Positions 16,811 to 25,941 of a DNA stretch of 64,000 nt are shown one piece after another; positions within the stretch are counted from its first letter, which is position 1, and each line of letters starts with the position of its first letter. Position numbers and translations under genes: made by a program. This DNA comes from Sporobacter sp038405045 (GTDB lineage: Bacteria > Bacillota > Clostridia > Oscillospirales > Oscillospiraceae): the NCBI GenBank assembly GCA_038405045.1, contig JBBZIV010000003.1, positions 1 through 64,000 of the forward strand, written 5' to 3'. The notes under the pieces were generated by a model. It saw nothing but the letters and a program-made list of their open reading frames with translations. It did no database searches and was not told the origin of the DNA.

Positions 16811-16847
16811 GACGCCGCCGGGGGGAACCCCGGCGGCGTCTGTCTTT
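16811..16847 (+). terminator. ribU terminator
   Basis: Perfect 13-bp stem GACGCCGCCGGGG / CCCCGGCGGCGTC with a GGAA loop, then TGTCTTTG. Confidence 0.8.
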
Positions 16848-16864
16848 GTAACCATTTAAAGATT

Positions 16865-17545
16865 TTAAATTGTCCACTGGCTGTGTACGATGACCGTGAG
16901 CTTGAGCTGGCCGCCGTCCTCCTCAAATCCCAGGCGCAAACAGCTCCAATCAAGGCCGCCGTTACCGGCTGTGCCGTCTATATAATAATCCACAAAGCGC
17001 ACGTCCGGAAAAACCTCTTTGATGTTTTCAAGCGCATTGCCGGTCTTGATGATATAGTCCACGCCGACGGCTGAATAGGCTGTATAATCCTTATCAAACA
17101 CAAAGGTTTTAAAATACGCATCCGGCGTCATTTCAATGGGATTGCCGCTCCCGTCGTATTTACCCCAGACGTATTTGTTCTGGTCATCCGAAAAAGCAGC
17201 GACCTCCGCCGGTGTAAATCGCTTGGCCGCCGCCAGATTAATCGTCGCGTAAGGTGAAAAGACGAGGCCGTATTCTGGATGAATGACCTGAGACAAGGCC
17301 TCATAATCTGCACTTTTAATATCTTCCAGAATTCTATCAGCATAGGCCTTGAGCTCAGCGTTTGACGCATCTGTTCGGATTGGCGCAGAATCATAAAGCC
17401 CCCCACCAGAACCGATTATTTTTTTAAAAACAGTGTCACCGGAAATGTAATACGATGCCAGAGATGCTGTGATGCCAACGGCTACCCCAAGCAGAACAAG
17501 CAGCAGGGATCGGAAAATTTTCTTCAAATATTCACCTGCTTTCAC
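16865..17545 (-). CDS. Membrane-anchored protein of unknown function
   Basis: A 226-residue protein with one N-terminal transmembrane helix (LLLVLLGVAVGITASLASYYI) and an extracytoplasmic domain. That domain contains HPEYGLVFSPYATI and WGKYDGSGNPI and ends with a strand-rich tail (DWSCLRLGFEEDGGQLKLTVIVHSQWTI). It resembles proteins often annotated only as hypothetical or as lipoprotein-like in Clostridia, and I cannot name a function. It is read away from hrcA and has no operon partner. Confidence 0.75.
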   Translation of the reverse strand: MKAGEYLKKIFRSLLLVLLGVAVGITASLASYYISGDTVFKKIIGSGGGLYDSAPIRTDASNAELKAYADRILEDIKSADYEALSQVIHPEYGLVFSPYATINLAAAKRFTPAEVAAFSDDQNKYVWGKYDGSGNPIEMTPDAYFKTFVFDKDYTAYSAVGVDYIIKTGNALENIKEVFPDVRFVDYYIDGTAGNGGLDWSCLRLGFEEDGGQLKLTVIVHSQWTI

Positions 17546-17724
17546 AGAAAACCAGCGGAACCAATCTGTTTTTTTCTCTCAGGCCGCCGATGACAAATTG
17601 TCTCGTTTTATGCTGCAAGAATACTGGAAGAGACAAAAAAATGCAACAACAACAAATTACAAAAGTAACAGGGCTGGCATTTTTTTGCGAATTATTAATA
17701 AAATAAAAACAATTGGTCAGGTAC

Positions 17725-17753
17725 TTGACATCGGCGCGCCACGGTGCTAAATT
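17725..17753 (+). promoter_or_regulatory. Promoter of the hrcA-grpE-dnaK-dnaJ operon
   Basis: Perfect TTGACA (17725-17730), 17-base spacer, TAAATT (17748-17753). The CIRCE operator begins 5 bases after the -10 box, so repressor binding would cover the start site. Confidence 0.85.
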
Positions 17754-17757
17754 ATGG

Positions 17758-17784
17758 TTAGCACTCGTGCTTCGAGAGTGCTAA
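17758..17784 (+). promoter_or_regulatory. CIRCE operator
   Basis: A perfect inverted repeat TTAGCACTC-N9-GAGTGCTAA, the binding site of HrcA. It makes the heat-shock operon self-repressed until HrcA is lost from the pool by heat stress. Confidence 0.98.
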
Positions 17785-17822
17785 CAGCATCAAAAAACGC
17801 CGCTTTGAAGGGATGGGCGAGC

Positions 17823-18902
17823 ATGGACCTTGGCGAGCGTAAAAAAAAGATCCTTCGGGCTGTTATCGATCAGTATGTTGATACTGCCGAGCCGGTTGGA
17901 TCAAAATCCATCGCCAGTGACGTTGGCCTGTCTGTTTCATCCGCTACTATTCGCAACGAAATGGCGGAGCTTGAATCAATGGGTCTTCTTGAGCAGCCGC
18001 ACACCTCGGCCGGTCGCGTGCCGACGCCGCTGGGTTATCGCGTCTATGTCAATGAACTCATGCACCAGCATAAGCTCTCTCTGGCGGAGACGGACACGAT
18101 AAACCGTGCGCTTAAAAGCCGTATGCAACAGCTAGACCAGATTTTGGCCGACGCCGGCCGTCTGACCTCGCAGCTGACGAGTTATCCTGCTTACGCGCTG
18201 GCTGCCGCAGCCGCCGGTGCCACCGTCACACGGTTTGACCTCATTCTCGTCGATCAAAACACATTTATCATTGTCGTTATGCTGAGCAACAAAACGGTTA
18301 AGAATAAGCTCGTCACGCTGCCCTTCTCCGTTGAACAGGCAACGCTCGTCAAGCTCTCAACACTGTTTAACGCCAGCTTCACAAATATGCCGGAGGAACA
18401 GATTACCCCATCGCTGATTTCTGCCACCGAGCGGGCCTCGGGCGACACGACCGGCATTGTCGCCGTCATCGCCGGGTTTATCATCGAGCTGCTCAGCAGC
18501 CTTAAACTGCAGCAGACGCATTTAACTGGCGCTTCCAATCTTTTTGAATACCCGGAATACAGGGATGTTGACAAGGCGCAGCGCCTGCTTCGCTATCTTT
18601 CGGATGAGAACGAGCTTGCCAAGCTCCCCGCGCCGGACGGCAATATGAAAATAACAATAGGGCCGGAAAATTTGGCGCAGGAGCTTAAAGATTCCAGCGT
18701 CATTGTTGCCCGATATGACGCCGGGGACGATTTGCAAGGCCTTATTGGGGTCGTCGGCCCTACACGGATGGATTATTCCAAGGTGGCAGCCCGCCTGTCG
18801 TATATTGCGCAGGGCCTCAGCCATCTTCTGGCGGGCGGTGACGCTCAAACGGCCCTTTTGACTGAAAACACCGACACCAGCCAGAAAAAAAGACGCAAAT
18901 GA
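17823..18902 (+). CDS. hrcA: Heat-inducible transcription repressor HrcA
   Basis: Winged-helix repressor of class I heat-shock genes, 359 residues. The N-terminal helix-turn-helix region (ILRAVIDQYVDTAEPVGSKSI, SSATIRNEMAELESMGLLEQPHTSAGRVPT) is textbook, and the central ligand-like domain and C-terminal GPTRMDYSKVAARL motif are present. The ATG at 17823 matches the usual MDLGERK start; longer in-frame starts would run into the CIRCE site. Confidence 0.97.
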   Translation: MDLGERKKKILRAVIDQYVDTAEPVGSKSIASDVGLSVSSATIRNEMAELESMGLLEQPHTSAGRVPTPLGYRVYVNELMHQHKLSLAETDTINRALKSRMQQLDQILADAGRLTSQLTSYPAYALAAAAAGATVTRFDLILVDQNTFIIVVMLSNKTVKNKLVTLPFSVEQATLVKLSTLFNASFTNMPEEQITPSLISATERASGDTTGIVAVIAGFIIELLSSLKLQQTHLTGASNLFEYPEYRDVDKAQRLLRYLSDENELAKLPAPDGNMKITIGPENLAQELKDSSVIVARYDAGDDLQGLIGVVGPTRMDYSKVAARLSYIAQGLSHLLAGGDAQTALLTENTDTSQKKRRK

Positions 18903-18916
18903 AGGAGATGACTTGA

Positions 18917-19438
18917 TTGGCCAAAAACAAACATGATGAAACGCTGCCGGACGAGCCCGTGGATATTGCGGCGACCCCTGAGGACGTATCGACAGAAAAA
19001 GCAGCAGCAGACGAACTGGAAACGGCTCTGAAAGCTGAAAAAGATAAATACCTTCGTCTTGCCGCCGAATTTGATAACTACAGAAAGAGAACCATCAAGG
19101 AGCGCGAAAGTCTCTATAATGAACTCCGCGCCGAAACCATCGTCCGCTTCCTGCCTGTTTATGACAATCTAGCGCGCGCCTTAACACAGGCCTGCGCAGA
19201 CGAGGCGTTTTACAAGGGCGTTGAAATGACGATGACACAGCTTCGTGAAATCATGCAGAAGCTGGGCGTGGCGGAAATTCCGGCCGTCGGCGAGACGTTT
19301 GACCCCGACCGCCATAACGCCGTCATGCATATTGAAGACGCCGCATATCAAGACGGCGAAATTGTTGAGGAATTTGAAAAAGGCTTCCTGCTGGGCGACA
19401 AGGTCATACGATTTTCAATGGTCAAGGTCGCCAATTAA
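18917..19438 (+). CDS. grpE: Nucleotide exchange factor GrpE
   Basis: Co-chaperone that releases ADP from DnaK. The 173-residue protein has an acidic N-terminus, the long dimerisation helix (KYLRLAAEFDNYRKRTIKE) and the beta domain (VGETFDPDRHNAVMHIED, GFLLGDKVIRFSMVKV). The start is a TTG at 18917 behind AAGGAGATG. It follows hrcA by only 14 bases. Confidence 0.95.
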   Translation: MAKNKHDETLPDEPVDIAATPEDVSTEKAAADELETALKAEKDKYLRLAAEFDNYRKRTIKERESLYNELRAETIVRFLPVYDNLARALTQACADEAFYKGVEMTMTQLREIMQKLGVAEIPAVGETFDPDRHNAVMHIEDAAYQDGEIVEEFEKGFLLGDKVIRFSMVKVAN

Positions 19439-19485
19439 ATAACCCGGCAGAACCGTTCATATGAATTAAAAGGAGGACATCATTC

Positions 19486-21345
19486 ATGGGTAAGATTATC
19501 GGTATAGATTTAGGTACGACAAACTCCTGTGTCGCCGTTATCGAAGGCGGCGAACCGATCGTTATCGCAAACGCGGAGGGCGCGCGCACAACGCCGTCGG
19601 TCGTTGCTTTTTCAAAAGACGGTGAGCGCATGGTCGGCCAGGTCGCCAAGCGCCAGGCCATCACAAACCCCGACCGAACCATCATCTCCATCAAGCGTGA
19701 GATGGGTACAAATTATAAGGTCAATATCGACAACAAACAATATACACCGCAGGAGATTTCAGCGATGATCCTGCAGAAGCTCAAAACAGACGCGGAGAGC
19801 TATCTTGGTACAAAGGTGACGGAGGCTGTTATTACCGTCCCCGCGTATTTCACCGACGCACAGCGCCAGGCGACGAAGGATGCCGGCAGAATCGCCGGTC
19901 TCGACGTTAAGCGTATCATCAACGAACCGACAGCCGCGGCGCTCGCCTACGGCCTTGACAAGGAAACCGACCAGAAGATTATGGTCTATGACCTCGGCGG
20001 CGGCACGTTTGACGTCTCTGTTCTGGAAATCGGCGACGGCGTCATTGAGGTGCTCGCCACAGCGGGCAACAACCGCCTCGGCGGCGACGATTTTGACGAT
20101 TGTGTCGTCAAATACATGCTCGGCGCGTTCAAGAATGACACCGGCATTGATCTGTCGGCTGACAAAATTGCCATGCAGCGCCTCCGCGAAGCGGCTGAAA
20201 AAGCTAAAATCGACCTCTCCGGCGTGACGTCGACATCGATTAATCTGCCGTATATCACAGCCGACGCCACCGGCCCGAAGCATTTGGAAATGTCGCTCAC
20301 GCGCGCCAAATTCAACGAGCTGACGGCACAGCTCGTCGAAAACACCATCGGCCCCGTCAATCAGGCGCTGTCGGATGCCGGTCTTTCGCCCTCGCAGCTG
20401 TCCAAAATCCTGCTGGTCGGCGGCTCGACGCGCATCCCCGCCGTGCAGGAGGCTGTTAAGCGCATCACCGGCAAAGACCCGTTTAAAGGCATAAACCCCG
20501 ACGAATGCGTTGCCATCGGCGCGGCCGTTCAGGGCGGCGTTCTCGGCGGTGACGTGGAAGGCATTCTGCTGCTTGATGTGACACCGCTCTCACTCGGTAT
20601 TGAAACGATGGGCGGCGTGTTCACAAAGCTCATTGAGCGCAACACAACGATCCCCACGAAGAAAAGTCAGGTCTTCTCAACAGCGGCAGACAATCAGACC
20701 TCAGTTGAGGTTCACGTCCTGCAGGGTGAACGTGAAATCGCACAGTATAATAAGACACTCGGCCGCTTCCACCTGGACGGCATCGCCCCGGCCCGCCGCG
20801 GCGTTCCGCAAATTGAAGTGACGTTTGATATCGACGCCAATGGCATTGTCAACGTCTCGGCTAAGGATCTCGGCACCGGCAAAGAGCAGAACATCACCAT
20901 TACCTCGTCGACAAATCTGTCTAAAGACGATATTGATAAGGCTGTCAAAGAGGCTGAGCAGTTCGCGCAGGAGGATGCCCGCCGCAAGGATGAGGCTGAT
21001 ACGCGCAATCACGCAGACCAGCTTGTGTACCAAAGCGAAAAAACGCTTGCCGACGTGGGTGACAAGATTAGCGCTGCCGACAAACAGCCTGTTGAAGACG
21101 CCCTCTCAAAGGTCAAAACGGCGCTGTCCGGCACAGACCTTGAGGCGATCAAGACCGCGTCCGACGAATTGCAGAAGGCTTTTTACGCCGTCAGCGAAAA
21201 GCTGTACGCGGGCGCTAATCCAGAGACGAATCCAGGGGCGAATCCTGGGGCCGGTAATGGCGGTGCAGGCACCGAGGGGACAAATCCCGGCGGCGGCGAA
21301 TACTACGACGCCGATTATGAGGTCGTAGACGACGACAAAAAATAA
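19486..21345 (+). CDS. dnaK: Molecular chaperone DnaK (Hsp70)
   Basis: ATP-driven chaperone, 619 residues. Visible motifs are IGIDLGTTNSCVAV at the N-terminus, the phosphate-2 loop YDLGGGTFDVS, VGGSTRIPAV, and the substrate domain start (LLLDVTPLSLGIETMGG). The C-terminal tail is unusual: a Gly/Asn/Pro-rich run with NPGANPGAGNG-like repeats before the conserved YYDADYEVVDDDKK end. An AAAGGAGG box precedes the ATG. Confidence 0.98.
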   Translation: MGKIIGIDLGTTNSCVAVIEGGEPIVIANAEGARTTPSVVAFSKDGERMVGQVAKRQAITNPDRTIISIKREMGTNYKVNIDNKQYTPQEISAMILQKLKTDAESYLGTKVTEAVITVPAYFTDAQRQATKDAGRIAGLDVKRIINEPTAAALAYGLDKETDQKIMVYDLGGGTFDVSVLEIGDGVIEVLATAGNNRLGGDDFDDCVVKYMLGAFKNDTGIDLSADKIAMQRLREAAEKAKIDLSGVTSTSINLPYITADATGPKHLEMSLTRAKFNELTAQLVENTIGPVNQALSDAGLSPSQLSKILLVGGSTRIPAVQEAVKRITGKDPFKGINPDECVAIGAAVQGGVLGGDVEGILLLDVTPLSLGIETMGGVFTKLIERNTTIPTKKSQVFSTAADNQTSVEVHVLQGEREIAQYNKTLGRFHLDGIAPARRGVPQIEVTFDIDANGIVNVSAKDLGTGKEQNITITSSTNLSKDDIDKAVKEAEQFAQEDARRKDEADTRNHADQLVYQSEKTLADVGDKISAADKQPVEDALSKVKTALSGTDLEAIKTASDELQKAFYAVSEKLYAGANPETNPGANPGAGNGGAGTEGTNPGGGEYYDADYEVVDDDKK

Positions 21346-21378
21346 AGACGTCTTGTTATTGACGTAATTAAGCGCAGT

Positions 21379-21406
21379 CGGGGCGAACCTAGTGTTCGCC
21401 CTGTTT
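21379..21406 (+). other. Hairpin between dnaK and dnaJ
   Basis: GGGCGAA / TTCGCCC stem with a 7-base loop, followed by TGTTTG. It could act as a partial terminator or a stability element that lowers dnaJ relative to dnaK. Confidence 0.4.
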
Positions 21407-21478
21407 GCGCGGGCAGCGCGGCGGGCAGACGCACCGTCTTCCTCTGCGGATAACCCCAAGAATGGAGAGGACAAATTT

Positions 21479-22600
21479 ATGGCCGATAAACGCGATTATT
21501 ACGAGGTGCTGGGTCTAAAAAAAGGCGCTTCCGACGAAGAGATTAAAAAAGCGTTCCGGCAAATGGCTAAAAAGCATCATCCCGACTTAAACACCGGCAG
21601 TAAGGAAGCCGAAAAAAAATTTAAAGAAGTCAATGAAGCGTATGAGGTCTTGTCCGACAGCGACAAGCGTGCCCGTTACGATCAATTCGGCCATGCCGGT
21701 GTCGATCCGAATTTCGGTTCCGGCGGCGGATACGGGGACTTTTCCGGTTTTGGCGGCATGGATTTCGACTTAGGGGATATTTTCAGCTCATTTTTCGGTG
21801 GTGGCGGCAGTACGCAGCGCAGCCGCAACGCGCCGCGTAAGGGAGAGCGGGTTCACCAGGAGGCTGTTCTGACCTTTGAAGAGGCGGCTTTCGGCTGCGA
21901 GAAGGAAATTTCCGTCTCCCGCGTCGAAACGTGCGACAGCTGCCACGGTACCGGCTGTCAGGAGGGGACGACGCCGGAAAGGTGCCCGGATTGCAACGGC
22001 GCTGGCAGCGTGACGCGCCAACAGCGCACACCGTTCGGCATTGTGCAAACCTCTGCCGAGTGCCCCAAATGCGGCGGCCGCGGTAAGATCATTCATCAGC
22101 CATGTCATACCTGCCGCGGTGCCGGGCTTATTCGCCGGAACAAAAAAATGACCGTCACCATACCGGCCGGCATTGACGACGGGCAGACGATTTCCCTGCG
22201 CGGCCAAGGCAGCGCCGGCATAAACGGCGGCGAAGCCGGGGATTTGTACATCACCGTGGCGGTTCTGCCGCATGCGGAATTTAAGCGCGAAGGCAATGCC
22301 GTCATGGTCGACATGCCTGTCAATTTTGCACAGGCCGCCCTCGGCGCAGAGGTCGAAGTGCCGACGCTTGACGGCAAGGTCAAGTACACCATCCCGGAGG
22401 GGACGCAGACCGGCACGGTGTTCCGCCTGCGCGGCAAAGGCATCCCGAACCTCCGCGGCGGCGGTCGCGGCGACCAGTTTGTCACCGTCCGCGTCCAGAC
22501 GCCGACTGGCCTTTCAAGTGAGCAGAAAGAACTACTGCGTCAGTTCGCCGAAGCAACGGGCGGCGCCAAAGGCGTCAAAAAGAAGAAAAAGCTGTTGTAA
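21479..22600 (+). CDS. dnaJ: Chaperone protein DnaJ (Hsp40)
   Basis: Co-chaperone that delivers clients to DnaK and stimulates its ATPase. The 373-residue protein has a J domain with HPD (KKHHPDLN), a Gly/Phe-rich linker (GFGGMDFDLGDIFSSFFGGGG), four CxxCxGxG-type zinc motifs (CDSCHGTG, CPDCNGAG, CPKCGGRG, CHTCRGAG) and the C-terminal peptide-binding domains. The ATG at 21479 follows GGAGAGG; a longer frame to 21392 lacks a ribosome site. The end is Lys-rich (KGVKKKKKLL). Confidence 0.97.
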   Translation: MADKRDYYEVLGLKKGASDEEIKKAFRQMAKKHHPDLNTGSKEAEKKFKEVNEAYEVLSDSDKRARYDQFGHAGVDPNFGSGGGYGDFSGFGGMDFDLGDIFSSFFGGGGSTQRSRNAPRKGERVHQEAVLTFEEAAFGCEKEISVSRVETCDSCHGTGCQEGTTPERCPDCNGAGSVTRQQRTPFGIVQTSAECPKCGGRGKIIHQPCHTCRGAGLIRRNKKMTVTIPAGIDDGQTISLRGQGSAGINGGEAGDLYITVAVLPHAEFKREGNAVMVDMPVNFAQAALGAEVEVPTLDGKVKYTIPEGTQTGTVFRLRGKGIPNLRGGGRGDQFVTVRVQTPTGLSSEQKELLRQFAEATGGAKGVKKKKKLL

Positions 22601-22636
22601 GAACGAATGAAGGCGCATCCGCGCGTCAAGACTCAG

Positions 22637-22670
22637 AACCGCTTTCAGGCAATCCTGAAAGCGGTTTTTT
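22637..22670 (+). terminator. Terminator of the heat-shock operon
   Basis: Perfect 13-bp stem AACCGCTTTCAGG / CCTGAAAGCGGTT with a CAAT loop, then a T tract. Confidence 0.9.
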
Positions 22671-22795
22671 CGTGTCCGCCTTTTGTTGAAGGCGGCCGCG
22701 CTGATAATTTTCTTCTGTACTTTTCCCTTTTTTCGCGCTATCATTAAAAGGCAAAAAAGAAATTCATGAAACGGCGCGGCACGGAGGTAACTGTT

Positions 22796-24703
22796 TTGTA
22801 TTATGCCAATCTGACGATTGTATTCCCTGTCATAACGGTTATTTGCCTTTTGTTGTTCTTTCTGTATTACTGGAAAATGACGCAGCCATTGTCCGGGACA
22901 ACCGAATGGATTGACCGGATTATCAACAGGCCGCGGCTGACATTTGCCTTCCCACGCCACCGTCTGGCGCGGCGCGATGTGCTGCCCATGACTGCAATAA
23001 CACTCGTAACGGCTGTCCTAGGCTTTTTTAACCTCGGCGATACGCAGGCACCCCAGCACTTTTTCCGTTTTACAGACGTGAATCAGTCCGTCGTTATAAC
23101 ACTGGATGAGCCGACCGATATCGGGTCAATCATGTACTATACCGGCCTATGGACGGGTGATTATTCCCTTGAATTTTCAGACGACGGCGTCAACTGGCAG
23201 ACGCAGTATGCCCCCGACGATAATTTCTACGCCATGAATCAGCCGCACTCGGATTTGTTCAAATGGCGATATGCCAGCATCAACGGCTATAACGTCCCGA
23301 CAAAATTTATCCGCATTACCGCCTCTAACACACCGATGGATCTTGGTGAAATCGCCATCTACACAAAATTCGGCAGTATGGTTCCGGCGTCGGCTATCTC
23401 CTGTGCCGCAGCGCCCGCGCTGTTTGACGAGCAGGGCCTCGTCCCGGCGGCACCGAGCTATCTGAACAGCATGTATTTTGATGAGATTTATCATGGGCGC
23501 ACCGCCTATGAAAATCTCAACAACATTCAGCCGTACGAGACGACACACCCCCCGCTTGGTAAAGAGATCATTGCCGTTGGCATCAGCCTTTTCGGCATGA
23601 CGCCTTTCGGCTGGCGCTTTATGGGCACGCTGTTCGGTGTTCTCATGATGCCGCTCTTATATATCTTCCTCAAAAACATGTTTGGGAAGACAGCGATTGC
23701 CGCCTGCGGCACCATGCTGTTCGCCTTCGATTTTATGCGCTTTGTCCAGACGCGGATTGCAACGATTGATACATACGGCGTATTTTTCATTCTGCTATCA
23801 TACATGTTCCTATACCGCTACATCACTCAGGACCCTGATACACCTTTTAAGAAGACGATTGTCCCGCTGTTTTTGTCCGGCCTCTTTTTCGGCATTGGCT
23901 GTGCCAGTAAATGGACCGTTGTATACGCCGGAGGCGGCCTGTTCGTTTTATATGTGATTCATCTGATTTTGCGGGCAAAATATTACAAAGAGAATGCCTA
24001 TTCCGGTTTTGCGCGCTATTTCTTCAAAACGCTTTTTATGACCGGCCTGTTTTTCCTTGTAATCCCAGCCGTCATCTATTGCCTGTCGTATATCCCGAAC
24101 GGCCTTGCAAACGACATGCGCATCGAAAACGGCATGCTGTGGGATCCTAAATATTACAAGCTCATCTGGGACAGCCAGCTGTTCATGTATAACTACCACA
24201 GCAAGCTTGTGGCGACGCACGCCTATTCCTCAACCTGGTGGCAATGGATTTTAGATATTCGCCCCATTCTCTATTACCTTGACACGTCTATGGGCGGCGG
24301 CCTTAAGTCGGCTTTTGCTGCGTTTGGCAACCCCATTGTCTGGTGGGGCGGCATTTTGGCTGTCATTGCCATGGCCTATCAGGCCTTTGCCCGGCGTGAC
24401 GGGAAAGCACTGTTCATCCTCATCGGCTATCTGGCCCAGCTTGTACCCTGGCTGTTCGTTTCTCGGATTGTCTTCATTTACCACTACTTCCCCAGCACCT
24501 TGTTCCTTGTCCTCGCGCTGGCACATGTTTTTAATACGATTTGGGAGCGGGCACAAGGCCGGTATAAGCTTGCTGTTTTTGGTTACACCGGCTCGGCCGT
24601 ATTGCTCTTCGTCGCGTTTTATCCCGTTTTAACAGGCCTTGCCGTCTCAAAGCTATACACGACCTTTTTCCTCGAATGGCTACCCACCAAGTGGCCGTTT
24701 TAA
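22796..24703 (+). CDS. PMT-type (GT39) mannosyltransferase-like membrane protein
   Basis: Polytopic membrane glycosyltransferase of the dolichyl-phosphate-mannose-protein mannosyltransferase group, about 635 residues with around 11 hydrophobic segments. The catalytic acidic pair is in YFDEIYHGRTAYE and the THPPLGKE motif follows, both hallmarks of the first external loop. Between the second membrane helix and that loop lies an extra soluble domain (about residues 90-195) that looks like an F5/8 (discoidin)-type carbohydrate-binding fold: FTDVNQSVVITLDEP, YSLEFSDDGVNW, KFIRITASN, LGEIAIY. The TTG at 22796 has GGAGG 8 bases upstream; an ATG at 22766 has a poor site. It probably glycosylates surface proteins or polymers. 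Confidence 0.87.
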   Translation: MYYANLTIVFPVITVICLLLFFLYYWKMTQPLSGTTEWIDRIINRPRLTFAFPRHRLARRDVLPMTAITLVTAVLGFFNLGDTQAPQHFFRFTDVNQSVVITLDEPTDIGSIMYYTGLWTGDYSLEFSDDGVNWQTQYAPDDNFYAMNQPHSDLFKWRYASINGYNVPTKFIRITASNTPMDLGEIAIYTKFGSMVPASAISCAAAPALFDEQGLVPAAPSYLNSMYFDEIYHGRTAYENLNNIQPYETTHPPLGKEIIAVGISLFGMTPFGWRFMGTLFGVLMMPLLYIFLKNMFGKTAIAACGTMLFAFDFMRFVQTRIATIDTYGVFFILLSYMFLYRYITQDPDTPFKKTIVPLFLSGLFFGIGCASKWTVVYAGGGLFVLYVIHLILRAKYYKENAYSGFARYFFKTLFMTGLFFLVIPAVIYCLSYIPNGLANDMRIENGMLWDPKYYKLIWDSQLFMYNYHSKLVATHAYSSTWWQWILDIRPILYYLDTSMGGGLKSAFAAFGNPIVWWGGILAVIAMAYQAFARRDGKALFILIGYLAQLVPWLFVSRIVFIYHYFPSTLFLVLALAHVFNTIWERAQGRYKLAVFGYTGSAVLLFVAFYPVLTGLAVSKLYTTFFLEWLPTKWPF

Positions 24704-24730
24704 CAATTATCATTTTCCGGAGGTGCTTCT

Positions 24731-25171
24731 ATGCTTGCTCTTGGCTGTGACCACGGCGGCTTTTGCCTGCTGCGCGACGTGATGGCCTATCTCGACGCGC
24801 ACAATATCCCCTATAAGGACTTTGGGACGTTTTCGGAAGACAGCTGCGATTACCCCGTGATTGCCGAACCTGTCGCGCGCGCCGTTGCGGACAAAACATT
24901 TGAAAAAGGCATTCTTATTTGCGGCACCGGCATCGGTATGTCGATTGCGGCCAATAAAATTCCCGGCATTCGAGCCGCACTGTGCGGAGACACCTACTCA
25001 GCTGAGATGACGCGCCGACATAACGATGCCAATATTCTGGCTCTCGGCGCGCGCGTCGTCGGGTCCGGCCTTGCCCTGAAAATTGTGGAGACATTTCTGC
25101 AAACGCCTTTTGACGGCGGTCGCCACCAGCGCCGCATTGACATTCTCCGCACACTGGAAACCGGGAAGTGA
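24731..25171 (+). CDS. rpiB: Ribose-5-phosphate isomerase B
   Basis: Interconverts ribose 5-phosphate and ribulose 5-phosphate in the pentose phosphate pathway; related RpiB/LacAB members can act on other sugar phosphates. The 146-residue protein begins LALGCDHGGF and has the active-site Cys in GILICGTGIGMSIAANK and the phosphate-binding RRHNDANILALGAR segment. A CCGGAGG box precedes the ATG. Confidence 0.94.
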   Translation: MLALGCDHGGFCLLRDVMAYLDAHNIPYKDFGTFSEDSCDYPVIAEPVARAVADKTFEKGILICGTGIGMSIAANKIPGIRAALCGDTYSAEMTRRHNDANILALGARVVGSGLALKIVETFLQTPFDGGRHQRRIDILRTLETGK

Positions 25172-25180
25172 GGCCGTCGC

Positions 25181-25381
25181 ATGAAGCGCAATTACCCAAA
25201 AACGTATAAAAGCCACCGCCCCTTAAAAATCGTCATTGTCGTGATCGTCTCTTTCCTGCTTGTCTTTCTCATTACCACCATCTCTCTATTTTTCGGCCTG
25301 CGCCGCTATATCGTCTACACGCCGGACGGGAACCTGCACCTTGAAATCCCGTGGCTTGACGAGACAACAAGCGCCCCCTGA
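25181..25381 (+). CDS. Small single-pass membrane protein, unknown function
   Basis: A 66-residue protein with a basic N-terminus (KRNYPKTYKSHRP), one transmembrane helix (IVIVVIVSFLLVFLITTISLF) and a short outer tail (RRYIVYTPDGNLHLEIPWLDE). It starts 9 bases after rpiB and is probably cotranscribed. I do not recognise a named family; the YTPDGxxLxIPWL tail is reminiscent of the start of some exported clostridial proteins. Confidence 0.65.
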   Translation: MKRNYPKTYKSHRPLKIVIVVIVSFLLVFLITTISLFFGLRRYIVYTPDGNLHLEIPWLDETTSAP

Positions 25382-25410
25382 ATGTCGGCGCCGATTGACA
25401 TATTCCTCAA

Positions 25411-25446
25411 TAAAAAAACAGACGCATGATAGCGTCTGTTTTTTCT
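25411..25446. terminator. Bidirectional terminator
   Basis: Stem AAAAAACAGACGC / GCGTCTGTTTTTT with an ATGATA loop. It has T tracts on both strands and serves the rpiB side and the convergent zinc-ribbon gene. Confidence 0.9.
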
Positions 25447-25459
25447 AATCCGAAAGCTG

Positions 25460-25858
25460 TCACGTTTTCTTGACGAAACGTTCGCCGCATTTCGGGCAGG
25501 TGATTTGCATTTTGCCCTTCCCGCGCGGCACGCGCAGCAGATTGCGGCAGCTTGGGCAGCGGAAGAACTTATGTGTTTTATAGCTTTTAAGCCGTTGGAA
25601 AAATGCTTTTATTTTCTGCTTGACCGGCCAGTAATACCGGATAAACTTGTCATTTTCGGCGCGGCGGCGGACGATGTCGCGCGAGAGCATGCGATAAACG
25701 GCGAGCGCCAAGATGAGATATGACAGAAAAACAAGGACGGAAACATTGACAATCCGGGCTATAAGGCTGATGACAAGCGCCAAGAGGATCATCGCTGTAT
25801 TGAGATGATCCGGGCCGTATCTCCCTGCCATGAATTTTCGAAGAAAGTTCATGATCAC
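25460..25858 (-). CDS. Membrane protein with C-terminal zinc ribbon
   Basis: A 132-residue protein with two transmembrane helices (about residues 20-55), a basic linker (RRRAENDKFIRYYWPVKQK) and a C-terminal zinc ribbon made of two CPxC pairs (FRCPSCRNLLRVPRGKGK and ITCPKCGERF). The layout is common in clostridial proteins of unknown role. It may sense or anchor something at the membrane; no partner gene is nearby. Confidence 0.75.
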   Translation of the reverse strand: MIMNFLRKFMAGRYGPDHLNTAMILLALVISLIARIVNVSVLVFLSYLILALAVYRMLSRDIVRRRAENDKFIRYYWPVKQKIKAFFQRLKSYKTHKFFRCPSCRNLLRVPRGKGKMQITCPKCGERFVKKT

Positions 25859-25941
25859 GTGTATTCCTCCATCAAAGCTCTGTCAAAATTATAACACGGC
25901 CTGTGAAAAATCATATCCGTTTCACAGTAATTTTACAACTT

